From Acanthaster planci (lineage: Eukaryota > Echinodermata > Asteroidea > Valvatida > Acanthasteridae): a DNA stretch of 64,000 bases. Under the pieces are notes generated by a model. It was not told the origin of the DNA. It ran no database searches and saw nothing but the letters and a program-made list of their open reading frames with translations. The translations under genes and the position numbers were made by a program. Each line of letters starts with the position of its first letter. The stretch's first letter is position 1. Below are positions 22,923 through 36,128 of this stretch, in pieces. The stretch is taken from positions 317,684 through 381,683 of the forward strand of contig NW_019091393.1 of assembly GCF_001949145.1 (NCBI RefSeq), given 5' to 3'.

Positions 22923-24036
22923 CAGTGATGGAGTCGAGTCCATCTAATCCGAGTCGGAGCCAAGTCCGAGTCCATATTGTCAAGTCCTAAGATTTTATTT
23001 GAATTGAAGGACACCAAGGTTATTTGGCAACACAACAACAAGGTATACACCGCTGTGCCACGCGCAGGATTCATTCAGAAGTTTCTGTTTCAGCCCAAAA
23101 TTTGACAAGCGGGATCAGTTCTTACATAAGTAACTATATCCAAGGTCTGGAAAAAATGTCAACTCGGTACGTCCCTTTGGAAAATTTGATTGCTTTTAAC
23201 TTGGACGCGACTTCGTCGGTTATACTCTGTTCTTTGTCAGTTCGGTCATAAAGGCCTGGTTATTGGCTATTGATTATTGACTATTGGCTACAGGAAATGT
23301 AAGTACAGTATTTCCGAGTTGACTCGGAACGAGTTGATTACGGACCGAGATAACCGGCGCCCTATTTGTAGACTGTATAGTAGGCCTACTGATTTTGAAA
23401 GATGCTTGCTCCGAAGGTGCCGCACAAACTTGTTCCCAACTTCTCAGTGCATACGCTACTACATAATTTGTATTTTGCTTTTCGAAGGCCGGTTGCTTCT
23501 TGATTGCTTGTTGTTAAGCCAAAACAGATTATGTTTTGATCAACTGACAGTGAGGGTAATGACTTAATGACTAAACGTGATGAGTACATGTGCGGTGCAT
23601 GTACAGTAACATGTACCTGTTATGTACCTGCGTGTGTATAAAAAGGTGGACAGGACGCCAGTCAATTTTGCATATTACTTTACGCGGTTTCATTTAGTCA
23701 GGCGCAAGCCACAAAAACAAGATTAACTGTGAGCAAGTCAAACTTTCATGAAAAATGTTTTTACGCTGCACTGGACAGGCAACTCTGCTGAATCGCCAGC
23801 AATTATTGACAACAGATGAGAGATGTGGACAGTTTTACCAATGAAATTTCTGAATGTTATAAACAGTTTTGAATGGACTTGATTCAAGTCCGGTTAGTAG
23901 TCTGAATCAGCCGCTAGTCGAGTCCGAGCCAAGCCGAGTCCAAAGCGACCCTAGTCCGAGCCGTGTCACGAGTCCAAAAAAATTCGACTCAAGTCCGGAC
24001 TCCAGTCCGAGTCCGGACTCCATTCCGACATTACTA
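22923..24036. mobile_element. hAT-type non-autonomous element, 1.1 kb
   Basis: The element starts CAGTGATGGAGTCGAGTCC and ends in a diverged inverted copy (GGACTCCATTCC then GACATTACTA). It is flanked by near-perfect 8-bp repeats: ACAAGATC (22915-22922) and ACAAGATT (24037-24044). Both ends carry dense subterminal GAGTCC/GGACTC repeats, spread over about 50 bp on the left and 150 bp on the right, typical of transposase-binding regions. The middle is unrelated sequence with no recognisable transposase domain. It includes clustered ACATGTAC-like motifs (about 23583-23620) and TATAAAAAGG (23638). It is older than the 8780-9062 element, judging from its less perfect ends. Confidence 0.8.
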
Positions 24037-24246
24037 ACAAGATTACTGCTTATATTCAAGCTGTTCAGTGGCAGGCAGACTTCAGCAAACGTAATAGCTT
24101 CACAACTGAGCGCATAAGTCTAGGAAGACTTTTTTTGGAATAAGAAAGACCTCGTTCAACCAATAGCAAAATCAACACTGGTGCACTGTTTGGGATTGAT
24201 TCCAACCAGCATCGAACTCACGAAGGTGTGGAAGGCACACCAATGC

Positions 24247-25318
24247 ATGCTGCTGTTGTTTCTGCTGCTATTGCTGCAGTTGCCACAACTGCAGCTGTTG
24301 CCACTACTGCTGTTGTTGCCGCTGCTGCTGTTGCTGCTGCTGTTTCTGCTGCTGTTGTTGCTTATGCCGTTGTTGCTGCTACTGCTGTTGTTGCTGTTGC
24401 TGCTTATTGCTGCTGCTGTGGATGCTGCTTGTTGCTGCTGCTGTTATTCCTGCTGCTGTTTGCTGCTATTGTTACTGCTGATGTTGTTTCTGCAGCTGTT
24501 GTTGCTTATGCCTTTGTTGCTGCTACTGCTGTTGTTGCTGTTGCTTCTGCCACCGCTGCTGTTGCTATCGCTGCTGTTGTTGCTGTTCCTGCTGTTGCTC
24601 CTGCTGCTGTTGTTGTTGCTGTTGCTGCTGCTACTACTGCTGTTGCTGCAGTTGTTGCTGCTGCTGGTGTTGCTGTTTGTTGCTGCTGTTGTTGCTGTTC
24701 CTGCTGTTGCTCCTGCTGCTGTTGTTGTTGATACTGCTGTTCCTGCTGTTGCTGCTGCTTGTGTTGTTGCTGGTCTTGTTGCTGCTGTTGCTGTTGCTGC
24801 TGTTCTGCTGTTGCTATTGCTGCTGCTATTGCTGTTTCTGCTGCTGGTGTTATTGCTGCTTCTGTTGCTGCTGTTGCTGCCTGCAGCTAATGCTGCTATT
24901 GTTGCTGTTGCTGTTCCTGCTGCTGTTGCTGCTGCAGCTAATGATGCTATTGTTGCTGCTGCTGTTCCTGCAACTGCTGTGCATGCTGTTGCTGTTTCAG
25001 CTGCTGGTGTTGTTGCTGTTTCTGCTGCTGGTGTTGTTGCTGCTTTTTTGCTGTTGCTGCAGCTGTTCTTAATGATGCTGTTGCTGCTGTTTTTGTTGTT
25101 GCTGCTGCTGTTGTTGCTGTTGCTGCTGCTGTTGCTGTTGTTGCTTTTGCTGCTGCTGTTGTTGCTGTTGCTGCCGTTGCTGCCGTTGCTGCGGGTGTTC
25201 CTGCTGTTGTTGCTGTTGCTGCTGCTGTTCCTGCTGCTGTTGTTGCTGCTGCTGTTGTTGCTGCTGCTGTTCCTGCTGTTTTTGCTGTTGCTGCTGCTGT
25301 TCCTGCTGTTGCTGCTTT
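24247..25318. repeat. 1.07 kb TGY trinucleotide tract (CTG/TTG; CAG/CAA on the minus strand)
   Basis: The plus strand is almost uninterrupted TGC/TGT triplets with scattered TCC, TGG and TAA/TAT variants. It also has longer internal duplications: the block with GCTTATGCCGTTGTTGCTGC (about 24343-24405) recurs at about 24487-24548, and the block with GCAGCTAATG is duplicated at about 24892-24970. All three plus frames give poly-Leu, poly-Ala/Val or poly-Cys, and minus frames include Gln-rich ones. The 450-residue Leu-rich reading frame is therefore a by-product of the repeat. Expansion by slippage plus unequal exchange is the simplest explanation. Confidence 0.95.
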
Positions 25319-26042
25319 TTTTTTCAACGATTCATGTCTCTGCATATAACCGCCTCGTAAAACAAAACAAGGTCACTTCCAGGAAGCGAGGACTCTTTGC
25401 GTTACTTGACAATATCAGAAGAGTCCCCTTAATACAACCTCTTTTCGACCAAACCCTGAAAAAGGACAATTATGCAAGAGTCAATTCGGCCATTCACCAT
25501 TGGCAAACAAGTTCCTGCCTGTACAAGCCCTAGGGCACCTGTATTAGTCTTACTTTCGGTTCCTTGTAATTAGCTCGTCGAATCCTTGAAGGCTACCTTA
25601 GACGAGGCAAAACGCAATGCCGGCGATGACAAGTTATGATTAAATTCAGTAATGATCTCGGAAAGCGGGAAGAATCTTACAGATCGTGTTCCAAGTGTCT
25701 TCAGATACGCCTGAGATACGTGACACGCGTCTTATTTACATTAAAATACTCTCGGGTCAAATTACTGTAACTCAGCTTCAACGCGAACGAGTCAAGTTAA
25801 GACTAGAGCGATAAATGGACGCGCAAGCTTCTTAGTAAGGATTTTTCCAACAATATTATGCTCTACGGATAATTCCGTGTTTTGTTGTAACATGAGTGCA
25901 CATTCGGGCACGCTGAAGGTATTGGCTGTAATCTGTAGATACACTGAACACGCCATACCCAGTGTCTTACTTTTCGAACGGCCTGCCGCTGGTACGCAGA
26001 TTCGAAGGTTTGCTTTCTGTGAAAACTCCCCTCGAAATAGGG

Positions 26043-26249
26043 ACCAGCAACTATGGGCCTCAGGCTGAACCATGAGAGGGCGCTATTTCTACGGTTACGG
26101 AGGCTCTTTTGGTACTAACTGCGCATCGCTGCTGCGCTGGTTCACGAACGAGGAGGAAACGCAAGTGTTGCTGTCGCATCGCTACCAACAACATGAATAC
26201 TCCTGACCGACACGGCTCTTTTCAACCGATGAGGGGGTTGGTTCTGCTC
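26043..26249 (-). repeat. Dispersed repeat family R, copy 2 (inverted)
   Basis: On the minus strand this copy shows the same ordered landmarks as 10862-11035: GAGCAGAACCAACCCCCTCA then TCGG, GTTGGTAGCGATGCGAC, CGTTCGTGAACCAGCG, AGAGCCTCCGT, GCGCCCTCTC and GAGGCCCATA. It is about 30 bp longer in the middle than copy 1. A CRE palindrome (TGACGTCA, 26335-26342) lies just outside it. Confidence 0.75.
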
Positions 26250-29200
26250 GCAGCAGATAATTCTTCCAACCAAAATAATGGGAGTTTCACAGAACAAAAT
26301 TAAAAGTTCATAAACAGTTGAAGACACTGCGAATGACGTCATTTAACATACGCAAACCACTAACCAAGTTGCAGTATCTCAACTTGTTATTATTTTTTTA
26401 ATCGGATTTGCAATGACGTCCGTTTTTTTAATTGCCGGCACATTGTCTTGACACCGGTGCGAACAGTTTGAAATCGCGTACACGAAACGCCACACTTGAA
26501 AAGTTGTTGTCCCTAATTCCGAGCGCGACTATACGTATACAGCCGTGCGTTTGACGCATCGCTCGTTAAGATATTTTGGGTTCGAAGTGGGACGGTGATG
26601 GCATGCATGATGATAAATGCCAATCGCTTGCAGGAAATCCCCTCAGGGGTGAAAGTACAAGGATTGTGCAACACACTTGGGGCAGCATTCTTCCCAAAAT
26701 TAAAAATACCGTGCCTCCAGTGATTAATTGGCGTTACCAACGTCACACAACATTAAAGAATTACGGGAAAAAAGGAACCTTAAATCAAGACAGACACTAG
26801 TCTTGTGTTTTGGATTGAGACAAGAAAAATTCGACGCAAGTGCCAGACAGAGCGCCGAATTTATACTGTCTCAAGCACCGACCAATTGGGAATCGAGATG
26901 GCGATAAATTCATGGAGAGCCTCCGCAGGAGCGGAAGCATTCTGCCGGCTTCTGCTTGACCAAGCTCCAGTGCAAACTACGTCATGTCTCCCACTGTCCT
27001 CTGCGGTCCGCCATCTTTGATGTTGGGCAGTTTCCAGACCGCATCACCCGCAGCCACGAAATGAGGTTCTGGCTAAAAGAAAACAAACCTGCTTTGGTTT
27101 TACCACTGGTAAAGCCGAAGACAACACATGTCTGTTTGGGACAAGTTCTTACATTAAGAAGAATGGAGAATGTTTCCGCCTTTTATACCATGAATATTAT
27201 CGATTCTGCCTTTAAAATTTATACCATATATATAAAGCGATTCCAGGCTTCAACAGGAAAACTAGGCACCTCTGCTCGTTGAATGTCACATGCCAAAAAT
27301 ACATTATGTTGATTGGTTGTTAGACTCAAAGTAACCTAAACTTGGGGGGGTATCCGCTGCTGTTACTTTAATACTGACTTGAGTCTACTTCATTGCAAGT
27401 AGTGTACGCGCCTACCTACCGTAATCAGCAACACACATAGCAAACAAAAGGATGTAGACGCTTTCAAGGAGTTTCCCTAGTGTGCATCTTAAGAGGACAG
27501 GCCTTCAGTCTACTTATTAGAAGATTCTTCGAAATTTGCTGGTCAGGGAGGAGTGTTCTTCCGGGCCCTTAACATGGAGCGATAAATCATTATACCAGAG
27601 ACCCATATACTTCCCTTAATTAATAAGGCCTACAGAATGGAGAGCGGCTATGACGCCCCCCCCTCCCCTTAGAATTGCCTGATACGATGAGGTTGCGTTA
27701 CGAGGGTATACTTAAGCGACGTGCGCTTAGTAACCCTTAAACTTTCGTTGACCCTGATAGCCCTAAATCTAGATATTCAATATGATTTTAATATGATACT
27801 TTCACATTCTGGGGCTAGGTATGTGGCTAATAGAAAACAAAACAAAAATCGGCTCTAATTTGTAACTACTGGGTTAAAATAAGCAGTGTCAATTACTTGG
27901 AATTCGCATTCTAAATGATAAATTTGACTTTTGTTCCATAACCTGGTATCACAGCCCCCTGCCCTAAAAAGTCCACGAATTTGGGTGAAATGACTGTTCA
28001 CTTGTACTTGTACTTGTAATTTAAATCTCGTCGCTTAGATCTAAAGGAACGTACAAGCAAATTCCTCGATAGAGCTGACAGCCTCAACTCTATCTGAAAA
28101 GACGACAGATTAAGCGAATTTAACCAGAGCAGCGTTTTAATCTGACCAAGTATTCGAATGCTGGAAGATGGCTGAGGGAACTCGGACTAGGTTACTCTTT
28201 CTCGTACACCTATAGAGGAATGGTGCAGGTTTTTCCCTCGGATTTGTAACGTACAGCGCAACTCCAACAATCCCTGTCTTATCTGCAATCTTTGACATCA
28301 CGGTATGAAAAGTCTGACGACTGTCGTTTTGTAACAATTAAACTCTTTTTTATTTTTTTTTTCATTGCGCCGCTCAGCAAACAGCCGTAGCCAAGAAGAC
28401 AATAAGACTTGCCCTGGATGCCCTAGTGCTACTAATGCGCTAGATTAAGAATCACAAAAACTAACTAACTAATCTCGTTCTCGATATGTCAAGCAGTACG
28501 CCCCCACGACAACCTGATCTCACCCAGATGCTAGGATCATTGGCACTTTTTAAAAAAATATTTTAAAATGTCTGAATTTTGAAAATTTACACAACTTAAT
28601 AAAGACTAAAGGTTGGACGAATAACGTGTGCTACGGACAGTGGGCGTAGGAGTGGACTGTTGGGGAAAATGGCGTCACCCAAGCTATCTACATCTAGAAA
28701 GTATCGAAAAAAAACTTGTTCAGAGAGTCCAAAGCCACTCACATTTCCAGTTTGAACACACCACAACGAAACCTTCGAGCATACTATCAAGATTGTCGCT
28801 AACCAATGTCCGCGGACAATTTCCGCGCCCTGATTGAAGCGTGAAATCAGTGGTCGAGTAATTTTAACTTACCCTCGACCGTCGACAACGGATTCCAAGA
28901 GTCATAGAAATATTACTAAATATAGCTTCCGCTCGCTATTTCAAAGAATTAGGTGCCTGCGCACTGTGTGCAGTCTGATTACCACTCAATTTGCCACTGT
29001 GTGTTCAATCATACGCGCGTGCACAGCGCACGTTTTCGTTTTATGCAAGACTTTAAATTTTGAGCTTGCGCACGTGCATAACGATTCATCTTTCGTATAA
29101 GTAAATCGTGTCAGCTGTCGGCGGCAAAAGTAACGATACAGTTGCCTCAGTTCGTCACGTTGGACTCGGTTGCTTTCTTGACTTCGTCTTGATCGCTTTA

Positions 29201-29793
29201 TGATAGTCACGCTCTGCCAGAGGCTGCTGTGCACCGATAGATGGGGGTTATTTTTGCTCACAAACTAACAAGGGATGAAATTTTTTTTAGTTCCCAATTT
29301 TAAAATGGTGGCCTAAGTGTTTAACTTGTACAATTGCCTCAAATTCAAAAAAAAAAATACAAACAATTCAAAGTTCAACATTCTATAGACTAAAGCTTTA
29401 ATGTTAGCCCGAAGATGGTCCTGTGAAAGGCTGAGGTTGCTGCGGTGCACAATATTGGTTACTAATTAAATTAAAATAATTGTGACCACACAGGTGAGTG
29501 AGCTGATCACGTACAAATAGATTGGTAATGCTATATACAGTTACTTATTCCGCCAACACTCGAAGAGGCATCGTGCCAGCTTCTCAGGTAGAAAGTGAGA
29601 GGCATGCAGGCCTATCATTTGCGTTGTTGTTTGCTGCATATGTATTATATTTGTGGCACCAACATTCCTGGCTGCCGTTTTGTAACGTTGCCTCATTCAG
29701 CATCTGGCTAAAGTAATCTGGCTAAAGACGAGCAAGTAAATATAGACCATAAGATTGCGTCACAAAGAAATGCAAGAGAAATCCTTCCTGGTG
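26250..29793. other. No gene recognised
   Basis: Only short reading frames occur, none with a recognisable domain. At 28440-28475 a short ACTA tandem (AACTAACTAACTAA) follows a stretch that could be the 3' tail of an old retroposon. A CTTGTA triplication lies near 28000. Nothing else stands out. Confidence 0.5.
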
Positions 29794-29848
29794 GTTGAAC
29801 GACGTCGTGACGTCGTTTCAACAATTGTTCAACGTTAAAACAACGTTG
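29794..29848. repeat. Pair of adjacent palindromes (GACGTC and AACGTT type)
   Basis: GTTGAACGACGTC and GACGTCGTTTCAAC (29794-29822) form an imperfect palindrome around GT with one unpaired base. Immediately after, CAACGTT, AAAA, CAACGTTG (29830-29848) forms a second. The same half-site (GTTGAA/TTCAAC) is shared by both. It resembles the core of a small fold-back repeat. Confidence 0.7.
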
Positions 29849-32800
29849 AGCTCCAGTGGGTTAGATTTCCATTTGACAGACCTCGAGTCCGATGAAATGT
29901 GAATGTTACAATTAAGTCGCAGACGCGACAAGACTAATTGAAAGGATTCAGCAATAAACCGTGCACATCGAACGCACATTGCTGTGAGAAAATGGACTTT
30001 CCGTATGGTTCCCGCGCTTTTATGAAGGGGCGGTCTCACTGCGCTCGACGGCTCTGAGACCAATCACATCACTCACAATCCGTGCACGTGCAAAACGAGT
30101 ACCGTGGGGGGAATTGGCCAGGCGTGCCCTGTGTGCGTTTACAGACTGGCCGCAGACAGAACTGTTCCGCAGATTTGCCGATGACTGACGACTTTTCCCT
30201 CCATTTCCTCCCGGCTTTAGATATGCAGTTCGCATAGGGCAGGGTGTGCCGCCTTTGGAAACGCTAATCATGTATGTCTGACCGGGGAAATGCTGTGTTC
30301 GGGGACGGCGATAAAATCCAACAAAGCCACCGGTAACCCGCTGTTTGTCAGAAGTAAGTGCTTTTTGATGTATATTCCTCGATTTGGTTTTTAAGTTGAG
30401 GCCTGTGATCCCCTTGTGCATCCCTCGACGAATTTTGCTCCTTTTCATATTTTTGCAATAATCCTTTACCTGGTTCTTCTCAACAACATGCTTGCACTGC
30501 CCATTACAACTTGTCAGAATTGCGGTCTCCGAAGCAAATCCGGTATTAGACTTGTCAACTTAGAATGCTTTTAAGAGCTCTATTATTCACCGTACTGTGA
30601 ATCCACGTTTACGGACTTAGTTAAAATGAAATTTGCATGCAATTAGTTTTATTTTTTACAGCGATACATGGCGATACATCTCCAAATGAACGGGTTATGC
30701 CCCGACCAACCTTTTTTACTGTTTCCTTGAGGAAAAATATGAAAAACGGGCACAGGTGTCCGAAATGCGAAAAGTTTAGGACTGTTGTCTGCAGGTGTCA
30801 TGCACGTGAAGTATCGCAGGTCTGTTTTGTCCCTTTGGCCTGCAATAGTTTGTCTGATACGCTGCTCACGTAATCTTTTTGCAATCTGTTTATTTACTTT
30901 GATGTTTGACAGCTGTACGCGTTGTGATCAAGCAAAGCTGTTTGTTTTCAGGGGAAATTGGAAAATGCATACCACAGCAGTGTTCTTCAAAAGGGTTCAT
31001 GATGCGAATTTTGGGGGCTATCGTACAGTATTTGCGCAACTTTATGAAGAGAAACATAATACCTCTCAGTTTGGTTACTCTCGCGGACAAATTGAGGGAG
31101 CTGTGGTGTGAAGTCATTTATACACACTGTCCATTTTGGGAGCTATCTGTCTGAATTTTCATCTCAAAATTTGCTGAATGAAAATCTTGTGATAACACTT
31201 TGCCCATTGGCCCACTTTCATCACCAACAACGGATCATGAATTTAATTTGGGACGGTAAGATAGTGCGGAAATGGTTGTAGCTCTGAGGTTTCTGCCTTA
31301 GATGACATCACGCTTTCTTCATAAATATGCAAATTTGCATCGATCAGTACAAAAAAATCAAACTAGTTCCTAAATGGCCTTAAAATGAGAAAAAAAATTT
31401 AAAAGTAGGTTGATTAATTGGAACGGAACTTAAAGAAGCATTTAAAGAACTGCATCACAAGTAACACTGCACTGGCCCCTCCAAACTTTCAGCAGGGGAA
31501 ACACCAATTTGACCTTGTTTAGTACCACTCATATGAATTGACGTCCTAAGTCACGTGGTCCATAACTTAGCCAAGCCCTAATACATAAACGCGTATTCAT
31601 AAATACCTCAGACAGTCTCCGTATTTACCAAGTGCAACTTGACCGTGTATTAACATCTGATAATGCCCGCTGAGAAGTGATAATACCCGCTGCGTAAATC
31701 ACGCTCTGGCATCTGGATAGGAGACAGTTTAATCGATTCTGATTGGTCAAGAGTGTGTGGACGCGCCAAGTCCTCAGAAGGAGACTCTTTTAGGCAACTT
31801 ATATAAGAAACAGACCATGAAATGTACGAGATGTTCGGGAAAATGAGAGTAAAATTCTGGAATATCGTTAGAAATCGATCATATAGGCTATTGACTTCTT
31901 TGACTCTCTGAATAAAAAAGGTATGTGCTTCGCTAGTTTTAAACTTTAAGACCTTCAGGAGACTAGACTTTGATAATGGCCTCACCTATTCTCCTGATCA
32001 TAGAAATTATTTATTTCCTTATTGAATTTCATTTAAAAAACGTGAATTTGATTTCATAATACCATTTGTCATGTTATTCAAACTACGGATTATTTTTTAT
32101 TTGTTTACGTCATACTACGATATAACCACATCATGGGAAGGAAAATTTTCCTCGTCTCAGTCCTCTAGACATCGCAGTAACAAGATTATCTTGACTGTCA
32201 GGGGAAAGTTTGCAGTCACGCAATATTCCTCCGTCGAGGGCACATTTTAGTCTTTAGCTCTGCTCCTTACACCCGACCTTCCATTGACATGCGAAATCAC
32301 TCGTCGCAAAGTCCACCATAGGGACTTTTTAGCACGATGTCTCCGGCAGATGTGACCAGTCGGTCATAAAAACGATAATAAACAAAACCACGCTCCGTGT
32401 ACAGCGCATTTGGTGATTATAAAGGGGCTCCTTATGGTGTTATTACCCCTGGCAAGCGAGCATATTTATCTCTGTACCTATCTCCACTCCACGGGTGGTT
32501 AGTGTCAACGATCACATTTCGGTAGCCCCATAAAAGATCGCGCCGCATGATGAAGCAGGAGTTTATAGATGTGCATTCATTCGGCACGTGCCCTCACAAA
32601 CTCTGAGGGCTGCACGGCCACCTAAGGTCTTGGCCGAGGCCTCTGTACCGAATACACGGTATAATAGGACTCGAGATTCTGGCTCGAGTATCAATGCAGT
32701 GCAGTGCAAGTACCAAATTGCAACGAGAGTTTCTCAGAATCACTTTTCGTGCATGTTTTAACTCTTCTTCAATGTACGAAAACTGTTAGAAATCTTTTTG

Positions 32801-33207
32801 GAATTGAGTGAACCGTAAAAGGGCACTTTTTTACACACTCAAATTTGAGCAAGCTTCCCCGGACAAGTTAAGGGCGCTGTTAGTCTGACAAAAATCCAGG
32901 AAGACACTTTTCACTTTTCACCCCAAATTTGCTCTTTGAAAGCATTACCAAGAAAAGATTGCTCGCTGGTTTATTGCCATGTACGTATCCAGCTATAAAT
33001 AGCCAAAGGAAATGGATATCGTCACTAGCGAAATACAAACAAATCTGATTATTTTATGTGAACAGATCAATGCAACATTGAGGTTCAGTACCTCGGATTA
33101 CATTATAGTTTTGCTCACGAATATACAAATTCATATTGACGCTAATGCCCTAAACCACGCAAAATAGCAAAACAAAAAATGAAAATAGGAATTATTGAAG
33201 TACAAAG
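29849..33207. other. No gene recognised
   Basis: The longest frame is the 142-codon 30020-30448 on the minus strand, in a GC-richer patch, with no recognisable domain. A 15-base direct repeat (TGATAATRCCCGCTG) occurs twice near 31657 and 31678. Otherwise nothing is visible. Confidence 0.5.
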
Positions 33208-33251
33208 TTGTTCCACAGGGCATGCACAGAGGAGGTTTCCCTGTGGAACAA
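33208..33251. repeat. 13-bp perfect hairpin
   Basis: TTGTTCCACAGGG (33208-33220) pairs exactly with CCCTGTGGAACAA (33239-33251) around an 18-base loop. The right arm and following bases (to about 33320) loosely resemble 61868-61940, which also has CCCTGTGGAACA then an AAGATGGCT motif. A dispersed relic is therefore possible. Confidence 0.75.
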
Positions 33252-36128
33252 AAGAACTGCCCTGCAAGATGGCTATCACTCAAAACCTCTGTAAGCTGTT
33301 GGCTGTCTTGCCTCTAAGAATGTACACGGGGGCCGTTTCCCGAAGCTTGGCTTTGTTTCACACCAAGACGATGACCATATTTTGAAAACCGGCAGAAACA
33401 CTCCGTACAGTGTTACAGAATGTGATACTCCTGTAGCCAAAAGTAACCTTTTACAGAGCGAGAGTGCCTCAAGTCGGGGGAACAGTAAGATAAGCTTGAG
33501 CCAAAGCCATAGACGATTGTTTTACACCCTTCTATGGCCAAATTGGTGGTACTCAATCAAGCTGTTTCAGAAGTTTGGAGGGGTCTCGTATTTTGGCTCG
33601 AGGCGACACGGTGTTTGAATTCAGCTTTTCGAGGTTGGTGCTCTCCCACTCAAGGCAGCTCACAGGAACACAAAGCTTGGAGTTCTTTCGTCTGGTTCTG
33701 GCAGTGAACGTTTTGAAACTGTTGGTATTTCAAATTGCAGAGTGCAAGATGAAGCCGAACTGGAAGGCAATGCCAAAATTTGGAAGTGTCCCCGGTCTCG
33801 AATGAGCACCCAGAGGGTTAAAGTACGGCATGCTGTAAAGATGCAAGCGAACATCTTTACGAAAACTCGTAACATATCGATATCTGATCTTGTTTGAAAC
33901 GAAGAAGACTCAAGTTAACGACAATCGGGTAACTATGCAAGTAAGTCTTATTTTCATGGGGGTCGTTAATTACCACAATCCAACACCAGGTTCGGTCCGC
34001 ATTCTCATAAAATGAGATTTCATTTTTGTACAAAGTAAATAAATAAGACAGTGGGTCTCTGCACGGGCACACATAATCGGTTTCATTTTCGTCGAGGGAG
34101 CCGCACTTTACTCGGAGACCCCCGTCCGCTCACGTTTATTATTTAGCTCCCTCAAGATAAATGGTCCTAATCGTTTCTTGCACGAGCAATTAGTGCGTTA
34201 ATTGCTGTACCGAAAAAAACCCGTCTGGCCACTCGTCTGTGACTCCAGCGCCACCGGTAGATTGTGTCTCGGTTGTACGAACGACGGTGTTTCGATAAAC
34301 ATCTGTGCCCATCTGTGCTTGAGGGTCGGTAGGTAATATTTTGGGTAACATTTTTAATCTGTCCCATCAGACCGGCTAAAAAAAATGAGATGAAGATTAT
34401 ATATGTGACTTCCTCGCCACAATCTGAGCAATGGCTTAGCGGCATTTCCATCAGAGTCTTCTGATAGCTGGGATGAGAAAGCATCGCCAATGACTCAATT
34501 AATTTGTTGTCTCATTTTCACGGGTTGGCTTCATCTGCTTCAACATATTTTCCCTCCCGGCATTGCATGTTAATTAAATCAATTTGTCAAGGGCAGGTAG
34601 CTACGTTTAACATTCAAACCAAGAAAACATCTGTATGTTTTTTATTTACTAATTAAGTTTTCTTAAAAAGTGGATACGATTAATTAGGACTCGTTATCCC
34701 ATTAGCAGTAAACAAAATTACTATGCATGTATTATTGTGAAAAAAACGCCGTAACACAATAACATGCAACTGAATCTGTCAATCTCCTCAAAAACTAGGT
34801 AATTCGAACACCGGCTATACACATAGTAGACACATAGTAGAAAACTGAAGGGACGACTGACTGAGACAAAAATAGCATCAGGTTCGAGCACGAACTTTGA
34901 CCCCCATGCCGGACGTGGTATAGACTTGTTTATCCACGGAGCGACGAGGACCACAAACAGGTACAGAGCAAATGACAATGAAACGACAATGACAAAGAAA
35001 GGGCCTATGACCCTCACTCGGAAATCCGAAGTTGTTTGGTCAGTGCGTGTGCAATCGGGGCGCAAGCGTGCACAGCGCGTAGAGAGGAACTCGAGTTGTT
35101 GATACTTGTTGTAGTCGCCAAAACCACCTGCGCCACTGTGCTGTCGGTGGGCTCTCCCTCAAGTACCGTCGTCATTCTCGTCTCTTTTGTCACCCCGTCA
35201 TAAAAACTGCCATCACAGCCCCTTTCGTCAATGCCACCAAGGACAACACCAGAACTGAGACTGTATACAACCTTCTTCGTTTCGCATTCACAGTACAACT
35301 TTCGTTGACGTCATCAACTGCATTAAAAAACAGCAGGTTACAACACGTTTGTCATTTTTCGATGCATTTTTATGGAAATTATCTCAGTGGCTAGGGGATT
35401 GAAGTGCAGACTGACAACTCAGGCGAAAACAGTTCTTAAAATACACTCAGCAGATATTTTGGCCATTCTTAACGAAAAACATCAAAATTGTTAATCAACA
35501 ATGATCCTTTTATATTGCCTGTGGCGCGTCCAAAAACAAAGCACACTAAATCTACTTTGCCAAAACCGAAATTCTAATCTAACACCGTTGGCGTGTGTGT
35601 AGGCATACAAACAGTGTTAATTGTACACCAAGCTATCACCACAATATTTTTCAATTCCTTGGACCATCATTACCGTCTCATCATGCATGTCCATGTTTGT
35701 ATAACATCCAAAGCATAACCACCTGTTGGCCTCCATTCGTAAAATAATTGTCTGCGCAGTGGTTATAACTACGGTTGTCTTCAAGGTCGCCATCTTTGTA
35801 CCCATCACCACCCAAACCTTTCTCAAGCAACAACGACAACCCCATTATGAAATTGTGAGTCTGGAATTTATAAGTATGATGGCTACCAAACTCTGATGAC
35901 TGAATCCAATCTATGGTCGAAAACCTCCGTCAGCAGAAGTCATTGTCCCGCAAGTGAAGGTAAATTTGACTCGCGTTTATCCACGAGATCTCATGGCAAA
36001 CAAGCCGGCTGCCTCGTATCAAGCGAACGGTACACCGATAACAGCAGCTTGATAAACATCTGTCCGTCCCTGTCGTCCATACGATCGATTCGCGAAGTTG
36101 ACAAGCCAAACACAGTAATATTCTTATG
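33252..36128. other. No confirmed gene; one ambiguous coding-like patch
   Basis: On the minus strand 34721-35298 holds overlapping open frames, one with a strong hydrophobic segment (see findings). The rest shows only chance-length frames. Confidence 0.4.

Noticed and set aside
24181-25533. 450-codon Leu-rich open frame, with companion Ala/Val, Cys and Gln frames
   Set aside because: It is produced by the trinucleotide tract; every frame is open because stop codons are rare in TGY repeats. There is no unique domain sequence.
30020-30448. 142-codon frame (minus strand) in a GC-richer patch
   Set aside because: It is Arg/Ser-rich as expected from composition; no recognisable family.
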